From Flavobacteriales bacterium (lineage in GTDB: Bacteria; Bacteroidota; Bacteroidia; Flavobacteriales_E; Vicingaceae), in assembly GCA_013359255.1 (NCBI GenBank), contig JABWCF010000008.1, positions 186,001 to 250,000 of the forward strand: 64,000 nucleotides of DNA. The letters run 5' to 3'. The position numbers were made by a program, and so were the translations under genes. The notes below the pieces were generated by a model, which made no database searches, was not told the DNA's origin, and was given only the letters and a program-made list of their open reading frames with translations. Positions 8,930 to 19,164 of the stretch are shown one piece after another (position 1 is the first letter of the stretch; each line of letters opens with the position of its first letter).

Positions 8930-9539
8930 TCGTATTTACAAACCCAACAAGCAGGTAGCCGTATGCTGTTTAACACCAACGGAGCCATTAACTGCATGCT
9001 TATTGTAGATGGAAATACAGCATCAGCCGCAGGTCGCATAGCCATAGGCAACAACCTGCCCAATAACTTTGCTCCACAGGCACGCTTACATTTGCACCAA
9101 ACCGATTCGGTAAACACCATTCGGTTTACTACCGATAATATGCTTGGTGGCAATGGCTTTGAAATAGGCTACGATGCCTCCAGCAACATACAAAACCAAC
9201 AATATGCCGAAATACACAACAGAGAAAATACGGCTATTAAGTTTTTTACAATCGGTAACTCTCGAACATTTTTTTGGCTCAACGAATAGAAGCAGCACAA
9301 GAGCGTTCCTAGTCCTTTTGCCGAAAACACAAGTATAAACTACTATATTCCCGAAAACATTGGCTACGCCCAAATTATTTTTACCGACATGCAGGGGCAT
9401 CAAAACCCTTGATATTAAACAAAGCGGAAAAAGTCAATTAAAAGTATATGCTGTCCATCTTTCTCAGGGCATTTACCAATACAGCATTGTGGTAGATGGT
9501 AAAGTAATTGACACTAAAAAAATGGTAGTGGAGAAGTAA
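8930..9539 (+). pseudogene. decayed T9SS-secreted tail-fibre-like protein (5'-truncated, stop plus frameshift)
   Basis: One frame gives a 108-residue piece from 8963 with segments such as APQARLHLHQTDSVNTIRF and NGFEIGYDASSNIQNQQYA, typical of large secreted Bacteroidota proteins with endosialidase-chaperone-like regions. It stops at TAG 9287-9289, but the same frame continues with SPFAENTSINYYIPENIGYA, the start of a type A T9SS C-terminal domain. Near 9398 the frame slips by one, and the domain resumes with IKTLDIKQSGKSQLKVYA and GIYQYSIVVDGKVIDTKKM to a stop at 9537-9539. The N-terminus and the usual middle region are absent. The 5' limit is approximate; the frame is open only from 8930. 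No signal peptide or start is seen. Confidence 0.75.
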
Positions 9540-9550
9540 GTTTCTCTAAT

Positions 9551-9583
9551 AAAAAAGAGGCAGCTTAAAGCTGCCTCTTTTTT
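9551..9583. terminator. bidirectional Rho-independent terminator
   Basis: Perfect 16-base inverted repeat: left arm 9551-9566 starts with six A and contains GAGGCAGCTT; right arm 9568-9583 is its exact complement and ends in six T. It can therefore end transcription from the pseudogene side (+) and from the DUF3332 gene (-), whose stop lies 15 bases to the right. Confidence 0.85.
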
Positions 9584-9597
9584 GAGTGTTCTCTAAA

Positions 9598-10140
9598 TTA
9601 AGTGTTTTCCATATTTTCTTGCAACACTACTCCGTTGGGCAGATAAAAGTGAGCAGTAGTGGTCATTAACCCAAATTGTAAATCAGCTAGTTTGGTAATT
9701 TCACCTTTACAGTGCAAATACCAAGCATTTTGCTGCGGTTGCCAAACAAAGGTAAGCTCTTGCCCGGCATTTGCTCCTTGCAGTTGTTTTACATGCATTT
9801 GATTTTTAGTGGCAGTTAATTTGTATAACTCATTGTCTTTTCGTACCAATTGTATTTCTTGTTCGCCCTCTGCCATAGCAATTGGGTTAGAACCTGTCCA
9901 GAACTCAATAAGATTTAAAATAATAGAATCAATGAGTCCGGCCAATTCATAAACAGGTACAATTATCATAACCATATATAATAATTGTTTTACAAAGCGG
10001 CCGCCTAAATCTTTTCCACCCACACTATCGTTAAATTCATACACCTTTTTTACCAATGCAAAGCGACCAAAACAACCGGTTTGTACCATTAAAAACCACG
10101 ATGCTAAAAAGAGGGCTACTGTTACTTTTAAATTTTTCAT
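9598..10140 (-). CDS. DUF3332 family lipoprotein
   Basis: 180 residues. N-terminal hydrophobic signal ends at VQTGCFGRFALVKKVYEFND, with a probable lipidated Cys23; this block is characteristic of DUF3332. A hydrophobic stretch at about residues 50-75 (LLYMVMIIVPVYELAGLIDS) could be a membrane segment. The remainder is a small beta-rich domain. The function of the family is not known. It stands alone between a bidirectional terminator and the 210-base region upstream of parE. Confidence 0.75.
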   Translation of the reverse strand: MKNLKVTVALFLASWFLMVQTGCFGRFALVKKVYEFNDSVGGKDLGGRFVKQLLYMVMIIVPVYELAGLIDSIILNLIEFWTGSNPIAMAEGEQEIQLVRKDNELYKLTATKNQMHVKQLQGANAGQELTFVWQPQQNAWYLHCKGEITKLADLQFGLMTTTAHFYLPNGVVLQENMENT

Positions 10141-10323
10141 AATATTTCATATTTAAAGTTTATGCTGTAAAGATATAGTTTACAAGACTAATTCGTAATA
10201 CAAAAATTGCAAACAAATAAAATCTGTTTGTTTTTATTTAAAACACTAACATTCAGGCATAAATTTTTTTAAACTTGTTAATAAAACCAATATTTTCGAC
10301 ATAAACAGACATTTAGATTTTAG

Positions 10324-10331
10324 TAATTTCG
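10324..10331 (+). promoter_or_regulatory. possible variant -7 box TAATTTCG of parE
   Basis: Matches TAnnTTTG except for T to C at position 7, 19 bases before the parE ATG. The same TTCG variant occurs before pruA, the M16 peptidase pair and the T9SS plug gene. The 210-base intergenic region holds nothing else I can name. Confidence 0.3.
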
Positions 10332-10350
10332 CCACTTTAATAGTGGCATT

Positions 10351-12210
10351 ATGGCCAAAAAGACAGAAGAAGTAAGTTATACAGAAGAAAACATCCGATC
10401 GCTCGATTGGAAGGAACACATCCGTTTGCGGCCCGGAATGTACATAGGAAAGTTGGGCGATGGTTCTACTGCCGATGATGGTATATACATTTTACTGAAA
10501 GAAACCATAGATAATTCCATAGATGAATTTGTAATGGGCTACGGAAAAACTATAGATATCAGCATAAAAGACAATGTGGTAAAGGTTAGAGATTACGGAC
10601 GAGGCATTCCGTTGGGAAAAGTGGTAGATTGTGTTTCTCAAATAAATACCGGAGCCAAGTACGATAGCAAGGCATTCAAAAAATCAGTAGGGCTCAATGG
10701 AGTGGGAACAAAGGCCGTAAATGCTCTCTCTGGTTATTTTTGTGTAGAAAGCTACCGTGATGGGAAATGCAAAAAAGCTGAATTTGAAAAAGGTGTTCTT
10801 GTAAACGATGCTCCTATATTGCCCGATGATGCCTCAAGACACGGCACTAAAATTTCTTTTGTTCCCGATGATACTATTTTTTCTAAATATCAATTTCGTT
10901 CGCAGTTTATAGAACGCTTGTTATGGAATTATGCATTTTTAAACAGAGGCCTAACCATCCATTTTAATGGGCAGAAATTTTATTCCGAAAACGGACTCAA
11001 AGATTTACTAGAGCTAAATATTTCAGGCGAGCCTATTTACCCTATAATACATTTAAGAGACGAAGATATTGAGGTGGCCATTACTCATACCAATTCTTAC
11101 GGTGAAGAATATTATTCCTTTGTAAACGGACAACACACCACGCAAGGCGGAACACATCAAGGAGCTTTCCGCGAAGCATACGTAAAAGTAATTCGCGATT
11201 TTTATAAAAAAGAATACGATGCCTCTGACATACGCACTGCTATTTGTGCAGCCATTAGCGTTAAAGTAATAGAGCCTGTTTTTGAATCGCAAACCAAAAC
11301 AAAACTAGGCTCAAACGAAATAGAACCCAATGGGCAAAGTATGCGAGCTTTTGTATACGAATTTTTAAAAAAACATTTAGACAACTACCTACATAAAAAC
11401 CCAGAAACGGCACAAGAATTACAAAAAAGAATATTACAATCTGAACGCGAAAGAAAAGAATTATCGGGCATTAGGAAATTGGCAAAAGAAAGAGCTAAAA
11501 AAGCAAATCTGCACAACAAAAAACTACGAGATTGCAGAATAAAATTTACCGATAAAAACGAAAGAAACATTGAAACCACCCTTTTTATAACCGAGGGAGA
11601 TTCTGCTTCCGGATCTATCACAAAATCGCGAGATGTAAATACTCAAGCTGTTTTTAGCTTAAAAGGAAAACCCCTCAATTGTTTCGGCTTAACCAAAAAA
11701 ATAGTTTACGAAAACGAAGAATTTAACTTATTGCAATCAGCTCTGGGAGTAGAAGATGGTTTGGAAAATCTAAGATACAATAATATTGTTTTAGCTACCG
11801 ATGCCGATGTAGACGGCATGCATATTCGCTTGCTTCTCATTACCTTTTTTCTTCAGTTTTTTCCCGATTTGGTAAAAAATGGTCATTTGTATGTATTGCA
11901 AACGCCCTTGTTTCGAGTTAGAAATAAAAAGGAAACCATTTATTCATACAATGAAAACGAAAAGATGCAAGCTGTAAAAAAACTTGGCAGTAAGCCCGAA
12001 ATAACCCGTTTTAAAGGCTTAGGCGAAATATCGCCAGAAGAATTTAAAATGTTTATAGGAAAAGATATTCGCTTAGACCCCGTTGTAATTGGAAAAGACA
12101 CCCCAATTGCAGAGTTGTTGGAATATTACATGGGAAAAAATACCCCCGAACGACAAGATTTTATTATAGAAAACCTGAAAATAGAAAAAGACCTTTTAGA
12201 AGAAGCATAA
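10351..12210 (+). CDS. parE: DNA topoisomerase IV subunit B
   Basis: 619 residues. GHKL ATPase domain at the N-terminus ([33 protein letters not shown]), transducer domain, then TOPRIM with TEGDSASGS (catalytic E415) and DADVDGM (D484-D488). The short C-terminus and lack of the GyrB insert favour ParE over GyrB. With ParC it decatenates daughter chromosomes using ATP. Its TAA stop directly abuts the parC ATG at 12211, so the two subunits are translated from one message. Confidence 0.93.
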   Translation: MAKKTEEVSYTEENIRSLDWKEHIRLRPGMYIGKLGDGSTADDGIYILLKETIDNSIDEFVMGYGKTIDISIKDNVVKVRDYGRGIPLGKVVDCVSQINTGAKYDSKAFKKSVGLNGVGTKAVNALSGYFCVESYRDGKCKKAEFEKGVLVNDAPILPDDASRHGTKISFVPDDTIFSKYQFRSQFIERLLWNYAFLNRGLTIHFNGQKFYSENGLKDLLELNISGEPIYPIIHLRDEDIEVAITHTNSYGEEYYSFVNGQHTTQGGTHQGAFREAYVKVIRDFYKKEYDASDIRTAICAAISVKVIEPVFESQTKTKLGSNEIEPNGQSMRAFVYEFLKKHLDNYLHKNPETAQELQKRILQSERERKELSGIRKLAKERAKKANLHNKKLRDCRIKFTDKNERNIETTLFITEGDSASGSITKSRDVNTQAVFSLKGKPLNCFGLTKKIVYENEEFNLLQSALGVEDGLENLRYNNIVLATDADVDGMHIRLLLITFFLQFFPDLVKNGHLYVLQTPLFRVRNKKETIYSYNENEKMQAVKKLGSKPEITRFKGLGEISPEEFKMFIGKDIRLDPVVIGKDTPIAELLEYYMGKNTPERQDFIIENLKIEKDLLEEA

Positions 12211-14874
12211 ATGGACGAAGAAAGCAATATAGAACACGATGCCGAATTTGAGGGTGAATCGGGAGGTATGGACGAAAATATTATTCGTGTTTCCGGTATG
12301 TACCGCGAATGGTTTCTAGATTATGCTTCGTACGTAATATTAGAAAGAGCAATTCCTCATTTAAACGATGGTTTAAAGCCGGTTCAAAGGCGCATTCTTC
12401 ATTCCATGTTCGACATGGAAGACGGACGTTACCATAAAGTAGCAAACATTATTGGTAATACCATGAAGTTTCACCCGCATGGCGATGCGGCTATTGGCGA
12501 TGCCCTAGTGCAATTGGGACAAAAAGATCTTTTAATTGATACCCAAGGTAACTGGGGAAATGTATACACGGGCGATAGTGCTGCCGCTCCTCGTTACATA
12601 GAAGCCCGTTTAAGCAAATTTGCTTTAGAGGTCGTATTTAATCCGAAAACTACCGAATGGCAATCCTCATACGATGGCAGATCCAAAGAGCCCGTAACCT
12701 TTCCTGTAAAATTTCCATTGCTTCTTGCACAAGGGGTAGAAGGTATTGCAGTAGGCATGGCCTGTAAAATATTGCCCCATAATTTCAATGAATTGATAGA
12801 AGCCTCTATTGCCGTTCTGAAAGGAAAAACTACTCATATATTACCCGATTTCCCTACCGGTGGCACGGCCGATTTTTCTAATTACAACGATGGTTTAAGA
12901 GGTGGAAGAATAAGGGTAAGAGCAAGAATTAAAAAAGCGGATACCAAAACTCTTTTAATTACCGAAATACCTTTTGGCACCAACACAGGTAGCCTAATCG
13001 ACTCTATTATCAAGGCAAACGATAAAGGCAAAATTAAAATTAAAAAGGTAGAAGATAATACGGCAGAGAACGTAGAAATAGCAATCTACCTTACTCCCGG
13101 AGTTTCGCCAGATAAAACCATAGATGCACTTTACGCATTTACCGATTGCGAAGTATCCATTTCTCCTAATGCAGCCGTAATAGAAAGTGACAAGCCAAGG
13201 TTTTTAGGAGTAAATGAATTACTGAAATACTCTACTCATCAAACGTTAAATCTGCTTCGTACAGAACTTGAAATAAAAAAAGCCGAGCTTCAGGAACAAT
13301 GGCACTTCTCATCACTTGAAAAAATATTTATAGAAAAACGAATTTATCGAAAAATTGAAGAGTGCGAAACATGGGAAGAAATTATAGATACCATTCACAA
13401 AGGATTAAAACCCTATGCTAAACAATTCTATAGAGCCATTACAGATGAAGATATAGCAAAACTTACCGAAATACGAATTAAGAGAATTTCAAAGTTTGAT
13501 AGCTTTAAAGCCGATGAACTGATTAAAAAGATAGAAGAAGACATTGCTCAGGTTCAGCACCATTTGGATTACCTAATCGATTACGCCATAGAATTTTTTA
13601 AAAACTTAAAGAAAAAATATGGCGAAGGCAGAGAACGCAAAACCGAAGTAAAATCGTTTGAAACGATTGATGCTGCAAAGGTGGCTGTTAATAATGTGAA
13701 ACTTTATGCAAATCTTACCGAAGGTTTTATTGGTTATGGAATGAGAAATGAAGGAGAGTTTGTATGCGATTGTTCCGACATAGACGATATTATTGTTTTT
13801 AGAAAAGATGGAACCATGCTGGTAAGTAAAATTAGTGCCAAAGCATTTCTGGGTAAAGACTTGCTCTATGTTTCCGTTTGGCGAAAAGGAGATAAACGCA
13901 CCATTTATCATTTGGTTTATCAAGATGGAAAAGCTGGAGCTTCTTATATTAAGAGATTTCCGGTTACGGCTATTACTCGCGATAAGGAGTATCCGATTAC
14001 CAAAGGAAGCGATGGTTCAAAAGTGCTCTATTTTACAGCTAACCCCAATGGAGAAGCCGAAATTATAACCATTATTCACAAGCCAAAACCTGGTTTAAAA
14101 AAACTGAAATTCGATTTCGATTTTTCTACTCTTGCCATAAAAGGCCGAGATGCGCAGGGAAATATTTTAACCAAAGTGCCGATACAAAAAATTATTCAAA
14201 AAGAAAAAGGAGCCTCAACACTTTCTGCCCGCAAAATATGGTTCGATGATTCGGTTCAGCGTTTAAATGCCGATGCCAGAGGCCTCTTTTTAGGAGAGTT
14301 TAAGGCGGACGATAAAATTTTAACCATTATGCAAACCGGAGAATACCTGCTAACCGGTTACGATTTATCTACGCATTTTGAAGAGGATATGATTTTAATT
14401 GAAAAATGGAATCCTCAGAAACCTTTGTCGGTAGTTTATTTTGAAGGAGAGAAAAAGCAATATTTTATAAAAAGATTTTTAATAGAACCTTCCGATAAGA
14501 AAGTAAAGTTTATTTCAGAGCAGCCCGAATCAAGAATTGAAGTTGTAACCACCGATTATATTCCAAAAATCAGTATTCATTTTTCTAAAGAAAAAGGAAA
14601 AGAAAAAGAGCCGGAAATCATTAATGTTACTGAATTTATTGCCGTAAAAGGATTAAAAGCTATTGGAAATCGTTTAAGTTCTTTTAAAATTAAACATATC
14701 GATTTACTTGAGCCTATACAAAAAGAACCGATTCTGGAAATTCAACAATCTTTAACCGCTCATTTTGAAGAGGAAGACGACCCTACTCAAGAAATAAAAT
14801 CTATTCTTAATAAAAGGAATTCTCCCAATAAAAATTCCGATGGGAATACACAAATTACATTAGATTTTGATTAA
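12211..14874 (+). CDS. parC: DNA topoisomerase IV subunit A
   Basis: 887 residues. Winged-helix breakage-reunion domain: LKPVQRRILHSMF, IIGNTMKFHPHGDAAIGDAL and the catalytic Tyr129 in APRYIEARLS. After a coiled-coil tower (about residues 330-470) comes a beta-pinwheel-like C-terminal region, then a low-complexity acidic and Asn-rich tail. The GyrA-box typical of gyrase was not recognised, and pairing with a parE-type partner supports topoisomerase IV. The start ATG is immediately after the parE stop; a rhomboid gene follows 36 bases downstream. Confidence 0.92.
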   Translation: MDEESNIEHDAEFEGESGGMDENIIRVSGMYREWFLDYASYVILERAIPHLNDGLKPVQRRILHSMFDMEDGRYHKVANIIGNTMKFHPHGDAAIGDALVQLGQKDLLIDTQGNWGNVYTGDSAAAPRYIEARLSKFALEVVFNPKTTEWQSSYDGRSKEPVTFPVKFPLLLAQGVEGIAVGMACKILPHNFNELIEASIAVLKGKTTHILPDFPTGGTADFSNYNDGLRGGRIRVRARIKKADTKTLLITEIPFGTNTGSLIDSIIKANDKGKIKIKKVEDNTAENVEIAIYLTPGVSPDKTIDALYAFTDCEVSISPNAAVIESDKPRFLGVNELLKYSTHQTLNLLRTELEIKKAELQEQWHFSSLEKIFIEKRIYRKIEECETWEEIIDTIHKGLKPYAKQFYRAITDEDIAKLTEIRIKRISKFDSFKADELIKKIEEDIAQVQHHLDYLIDYAIEFFKNLKKKYGEGRERKTEVKSFETIDAAKVAVNNVKLYANLTEGFIGYGMRNEGEFVCDCSDIDDIIVFRKDGTMLVSKISAKAFLGKDLLYVSVWRKGDKRTIYHLVYQDGKAGASYIKRFPVTAITRDKEYPITKGSDGSKVLYFTANPNGEAEIITIIHKPKPGLKKLKFDFDFSTLAIKGRDAQGNILTKVPIQKIIQKEKGASTLSARKIWFDDSVQRLNADARGLFLGEFKADDKILTIMQTGEYLLTGYDLSTHFEEDMILIEKWNPQKPLSVVYFEGEKKQYFIKRFLIEPSDKKVKFISEQPESRIEVVTTDYIPKISIHFSKEKGKEKEPEIINVTEFIAVKGLKAIGNRLSSFKIKHIDLLEPIQKEPILEIQQSLTAHFEEEDDPTQEIKSILNKRNSPNKNSDGNTQITLDFD

Positions 14875-14910
14875 GCTTTTTATCCTTTTACATTATACAA
14901 ATAAAAGCGT

Positions 14911-15525
14911 ATGCTTACCATTCTAATAATTGCAGTTACCATTATTGTTTCAGCTATATCTTTTAATAAAAGAGAACTTTTTCATAAACTGTTATTTAAT
15001 CCTTATCAGATTTATCAACGTAAAGAGTGGCACCGATTTGTTACGCACGGTTTTGTACATGCCGATTGGATGCACCTTATTGTAAATATGATGGTACTGT
15101 TTTTCTTTGGCGACCATGTAAATAAATACTTCGAACATTTTTTGGGCATAAAAGGAATTTTATTTTTTATTTTATTGTACATAGGAGGAATAGCCTTTGC
15201 CGTATTACCCAGCTACAAAAAGCACCGAGATAATTATTTATATAACGGAGTAGGAGCAAGTGGAGCGGTTTCGGCCATTCTGTTTTCGGCTATTGTTTTT
15301 GATCCAGCAAGTAAAATTTGTTTATACGGGGTGTTATGCTTTCCCGGAATATTGTGGGGAATTTTTTATTTAGCTTACGAATATTACATGGGCAAAAAGT
15401 CGAATGATAATATAAACCACGATGCACACTTTTGGGGAGCTTTATTTGGTGTAGTATTTACTGTAATAACAGTACCCGATTCGGTACTTCTTTTTTATAA
15501 CCGATTACTTGTATTGTTTCAATGA
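14911..15525 (+). CDS. rhomboid family intramembrane serine protease
   Basis: 204 residues, six likely membrane helices. The catalytic dyad is Ser117 in GVGASGAVSA and His173 in HDAHFWGALFG; the L1-loop region HGFVHADWMHLIVNMMVLF is also characteristic. It cleaves membrane proteins within or near the bilayer; substrates are unknown. It overlaps the following HAD phosphatase gene by four bases (ATGA), indicating translational coupling, and follows parC by 36 bases. Confidence 0.93.
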   Translation: MLTILIIAVTIIVSAISFNKRELFHKLLFNPYQIYQRKEWHRFVTHGFVHADWMHLIVNMMVLFFFGDHVNKYFEHFLGIKGILFFILLYIGGIAFAVLPSYKKHRDNYLYNGVGASGAVSAILFSAIVFDPASKICLYGVLCFPGILWGIFYLAYEYYMGKKSNDNINHDAHFWGALFGVVFTVITVPDSVLLFYNRLLVLFQ

Positions 15526-16019
15526 AAAAAGTTGTTTTTTTAGATAGAGATGGAGTTATAAACGTAGATGTTAATGACTACACTTGGGAATGGGGGAAAT
15601 TTATTTTTACGCCTCAATTATTTAATCATCTTAAATTACTTGTAAATAAAGGCTTCCATTTTATTATCATAACCAACCAGGGAGGAATATCAAAAAAGAT
15701 ATACACCAAAAATGATGTATTTGTACTACACAACCTCATGCAAAAGCAATTTGAATTTAACGGAATACCCTTACTAGATATCTACTTTTGCCCACATCAC
15801 TCGTCAATTGAAAAGTGCCTATGCAGAAAGCCAGAAAGCCTTTTGTTGGAAAAAGCCGTAGCAAAATATAACATTTCTTTAAAACATTCGTATTTTATAG
15901 GCGATAACGAGCGTGATATGCTTGCCGCAAAAGGTGCCGGAGTAGAAGGAATTAAAATAAATACAAACGAGGGGATAGAAAGAGCCGTTCGCCTTATACT
16001 GCAACAAAGCGCTGTATAA
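15522..16019 (+). CDS. HAD-IIIA phosphatase, GmhB/HisB-N-like
   Basis: 165 residues. The HAD nucleophile motif is FLDRDGVIN (D8, D10); the Thr motif is IIITNQGGI; the acidic motif is GDNERDMLAA. A zinc site of the form C90-x-H92-x6-C99-x-C101 is present, as in D-glycero-D-manno-heptose-1,7-bisphosphate 7-phosphatase and the histidinol-phosphatase domain of HisB. Substrate is not decided by sequence alone. The ATG overlaps the rhomboid stop (ATGA), and a class IV aminotransferase follows after 8 bases. Confidence 0.85.
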   Translation: MKKVVFLDRDGVINVDVNDYTWEWGKFIFTPQLFNHLKLLVNKGFHFIIITNQGGISKKIYTKNDVFVLHNLMQKQFEFNGIPLLDIYFCPHHSSIEKCLCRKPESLLLEKAVAKYNISLKHSYFIGDNERDMLAAKGAGVEGIKINTNEGIERAVRLILQQSAV

Positions 16020-16027
16020 GCAGGAAA

Positions 16028-16900
16028 TTGAAAAATCTATACATTAATTTAAACGGAGAGTTTTTCTTGGCAGATTCACCGGTTCTGCATGCTTCGAACC
16101 GAGCTTTCCGCTACGGAGATTCTGTATTCGAAAGCATTCGTATCATTAACGGGGAACCTGTTTTTGTCAACGAACATTTCGAACGTTTAAAAAACAGTAT
16201 GCACATATTAGGATTTGAGGCTTCTGCTCAATTTACATATCGGCATTTAGCCGAACAAATTGCCGCATTGATAGAAAGAAATAAAATAAAAGAGGGAGGG
16301 AGAATAAGGCTTACGGTTTTTAGAAATGACGGGGGGTACTATACACCAGATACCAATCAGAAATCATATTTAATAGAATGCACACCACTTTCGGAAAACG
16401 TATATACTTTAAATCAGACTGGATATCATATAGACCTATACACAAAAATTAAAAAGCACCAAAACGTTTACGCCTCTTTAAAAACAGGAAATGCCTTGAT
16501 GTATGTGATGGCTGCAAAATATAAAAAAGAAGCAAAGCTTGATGAATGTGTTATCCTTAATCAGAACGATAGAATTTGCGAAGCCATTAGTTCTAATATT
16601 TTTTTATATAAAAGTGGCTCTCTTTATACTCCGGCACTATCTGAAGGTTGCTTAGATGGTATTATGCGTTTAAAGATAATTGAGCTAGCCAAACAGCTTA
16701 ACATAAGAATTATTGAGGAGGCTTTTACACCCACTAATTTATTACAAGCCGATGAGGTTTTTTTAACCAATGCCGTAAGCGGTTTACGCTGGGTAATTTC
16801 TTATAAACAAAAGAGATATTTTAATACTTTTTCAAAAAAAATGATTGAAGAACTAAATAAACAAGTTGCAGAAAATGTAAGTTCGGAAACTAAATTCTAA
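16028..16900 (+). CDS. class IV PLP-dependent aminotransferase (IlvE/PabC-type)
   Basis: 290 residues, fold type IV. It has FRYGDSVFESIRI near the N-terminus, the PLP lysine in ASLKTGNALMYV, the cofactor-binding EAISSNIFLY, and LSEGCLDGIMR. Members are branched-chain aminotransferase, D-amino-acid aminotransferase or aminodeoxychorismate lyase; the LTNAVSGLRWV ending resembles Bacteroidota proteins annotated either way, so I leave it open. Translation must start at the TTG at 16028, because the next ATG (codon 59) would remove conserved sequence. It is the last gene of the parE-to-aminotransferase run, overlapping the convergent OmpA-like gene by four bases. Confidence 0.85.
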   Translation: MKNLYINLNGEFFLADSPVLHASNRAFRYGDSVFESIRIINGEPVFVNEHFERLKNSMHILGFEASAQFTYRHLAEQIAALIERNKIKEGGRIRLTVFRNDGGYYTPDTNQKSYLIECTPLSENVYTLNQTGYHIDLYTKIKKHQNVYASLKTGNALMYVMAAKYKKEAKLDECVILNQNDRICEAISSNIFLYKSGSLYTPALSEGCLDGIMRLKIIELAKQLNIRIIEEAFTPTNLLQADEVFLTNAVSGLRWVISYKQKRYFNTFSKKMIEELNKQVAENVSSETKF

Positions 16901-19164
16901 TTCTCTTTCTTTATTTCCAACCAGTGTGTGTTTGGATTGGCGTTGCTAAGCAGTTTTATTTTACTTCCAAGAAAGCCTTCTGGTAGAGAAGAAGGTAGCA
17001 ATACTTTTATTTTATCTTTTTGCATAGGCTCAATGGGCTGGTTGGGTAGAGTAATTTTTATCAACCCGTTATCCGGTTCGGCAGAAAATAATTTTAATGC
17101 ATTCTTGCCATTATTTTGAATAGTAAACTCAATTTCAGTATCTGTGTTTGGTGTTTTTTGGGGAAGTATGTAGATAGGATTTTCTATAAATAAAATGGGA
17201 TCTCTTGTTTCTGAACCATCTAAGCCTTTTGTTTCTTTCCCTTTTTCAGTTAGGCGAATGGCCATAATTTCTATTTTTCTTTCTAATGCAGCTTTGCGAC
17301 TGTAAACGGAATTTTTTAAATCGTTTATATTGTCGCTTACCTCTTCTTTTGACTGGTACTCTCCGAAAGGAATTTTTATAAAATTGAGTGATGCTCCATT
17401 GGTTGCAGTTCCATTTAAATAGGGTTTAAAGATGCCTTGATTATATTCTATGATAAAATTTATTAAACTAGAAATTCGCCTAAGGGTTAAATTTACGTTG
17501 TAGTCGGTTTTTGAAAGAGGGCTGGCGTACCCTTTTATCGTTAATTCTATTTTGCTGCCTTTTTCTAATTCTTTTATCAGCAACGGCATAAACTGGTTTA
17601 AATCAGAAACGCCCTTTTTTACATATTCTTCAAAGAAGTCTTCAATATCAAGTATAGCATCGTCTCGTTCTTCGCCTTTTAGTCCTGAGGAATATTCTTT
17701 TTTGTATTTGTCGGTCTGTTTTAAATATTCGGTGTATGTACTCAAATAGTTATACTGAGTTAGCGTATCTCTAGAGCGAGGATTCGGTTCATCGTTATGA
17801 AAGTATAGGGTTACAGGCAGATATTTTTGTAGTTCTTCTAACGAAGTATAAATTTTGGGTTTAATTACTTCGGGAAGTTTTATGGAATATAAATCGTTGC
17901 AACAAGTTGCTCCTTTTTTAGTAATAGAGCCTTTACGATTTGAGGTTACAAATGCGGTGCTTCCAAATTTGGAGAAGTAAGTTTCGTTAGTACTTGTGTT
18001 TATCGGAGATTTCATATTTTCGAGTTTCTGCCAAATACCGGGTTCTCCTTTGCTTTTAAAAACATCAAATCCGCCAAGTCCTTCATGCCAATTAGAACTA
18101 AAGTAAAGCGAGCTATCTTCTGGTGTATAAAAAGGTGTTATTTCATCTTCAATGGTATTGATATTGCTTCCGGCATTAATGGGCTCTGAAAATGTGAAAT
18201 CGCCTTTGTGCCAGGCAAACCAAATATCCATCATACCCATACTGCCCGCTCGGTTCGAAGAGAAAAATAAAATTTCCTTTCCATTATATTCTGTAAACAT
18301 TGGATGTGTTGTAGTGCTCGCTTCGTTATTAATGTTGGGAGGAAGTGCTTTTGCTTTTTGCCATTCATTATTTTTATAGGTTGAATAATAAATTTTACAG
18401 TTGTAGTTTAAATCACAGGCTGTAAAAAAAACACTTTTTTTGTCTTTGCTAAAACAAGCATTGGCTGCATGCATTTCGGACAAGTTAATTTGCTGAGGAA
18501 GTTCTAAGGGGGCTTTCCAATTTCCGTTTTGCTGCTTTGCTTTGTAAATTTTCACCACATACACACTATCTAATACCACATTATTTTCAGTAATAGCTTT
18601 TCCTCTAAGCGATGAAAAATAGAGCATAGAATCGTATACAAAGGCTCCAAATTCAGAGTCGGTGGTATTGATGTTGTTTCCTAAATTTTTTACTTCGAAA
18701 GGAAGAGTGTCTTTTTTTAAAATTTCTGCAACATCACATGATTTTTGCTCTTGTAAAACTTTCTTATAATGAAAGCCATTTTTGTCTTTCTTAAAATATC
18801 GTTCGCAGCGTTTAAAATTTTTCTTGGCATTTTTATAATCACCCATGTGTTTAAGCATTACAGATTGCCAATACAATGCAAGGGGATAAGTTGTGCCTCG
18901 GTCTAATTTATAAACGGCTGCATAATATTTTTCAGCTTTTGGATATTCGTTATAATTGCGAAGTGCCTCGGCATATTTGTATATTAAATCTACATTGTTA
19001 GAGTCGAGTAACATGGCTCTATGGTAATAGATGGCTGCTCCGTAAAAATCGCGATCTACAAAATAAGTGTCGGCTACTTTAATAAGTTGTTTTTGCGTTT
19101 GAGCAACCGAACTAAGGAAAGAAAATAGGCAAATAAAACCGATGAGTAAGCGAAATTTTTTCAT
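16897..19164 (-). CDS. TPR-PD40-OmpA-like envelope protein (T9SS/gliding-associated partner)
   Basis: 755 residues from the ATG at 19164. Signal peptide (about 1-21), TPR-like repeats (25-130), a PD40/WD40-like propeller (about 165-430; FSKDKKSVFFTACD, FFSSNRAGSMGMMDIW, SLYFSSNWHEGLGGFDVF), then a degenerate OmpA-type domain around residues 530-590 (IKGYASPLSKTDYNVNL), and a C-terminal Ig-like domain resembling DUF1573. The layout resembles PorE-type peptidoglycan-linked proteins that accompany PorP in T9SS loci. Its ATG overlaps the porP stop by one base (TAATG), so it is translationally coupled. Confidence 0.82.
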   Translation of the reverse strand: MKKFRLLIGFICLFSFLSSVAQTQKQLIKVADTYFVDRDFYGAAIYYHRAMLLDSNNVDLIYKYAEALRNYNEYPKAEKYYAAVYKLDRGTTYPLALYWQSVMLKHMGDYKNAKKNFKRCERYFKKDKNGFHYKKVLQEQKSCDVAEILKKDTLPFEVKNLGNNINTTDSEFGAFVYDSMLYFSSLRGKAITENNVVLDSVYVVKIYKAKQQNGNWKAPLELPQQINLSEMHAANACFSKDKKSVFFTACDLNYNCKIYYSTYKNNEWQKAKALPPNINNEASTTTHPMFTEYNGKEILFFSSNRAGSMGMMDIWFAWHKGDFTFSEPINAGSNINTIEDEITPFYTPEDSSLYFSSNWHEGLGGFDVFKSKGEPGIWQKLENMKSPINTSTNETYFSKFGSTAFVTSNRKGSITKKGATCCNDLYSIKLPEVIKPKIYTSLEELQKYLPVTLYFHNDEPNPRSRDTLTQYNYLSTYTEYLKQTDKYKKEYSSGLKGEERDDAILDIEDFFEEYVKKGVSDLNQFMPLLIKELEKGSKIELTIKGYASPLSKTDYNVNLTLRRISSLINFIIEYNQGIFKPYLNGTATNGASLNFIKIPFGEYQSKEEVSDNINDLKNSVYSRKAALERKIEIMAIRLTEKGKETKGLDGSETRDPILFIENPIYILPQKTPNTDTEIEFTIQNNGKNALKLFSAEPDNGLIKITLPNQPIEPMQKDKIKVLLPSSLPEGFLGSKIKLLSNANPNTHWLEIKKEN

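Noticed and set aside
8930-9539. Prophage tail-fibre remnant
   Set aside because: The tail-fibre-like segment ends in a T9SS sorting domain, which belongs to host secreted proteins, and no other phage gene is nearby.
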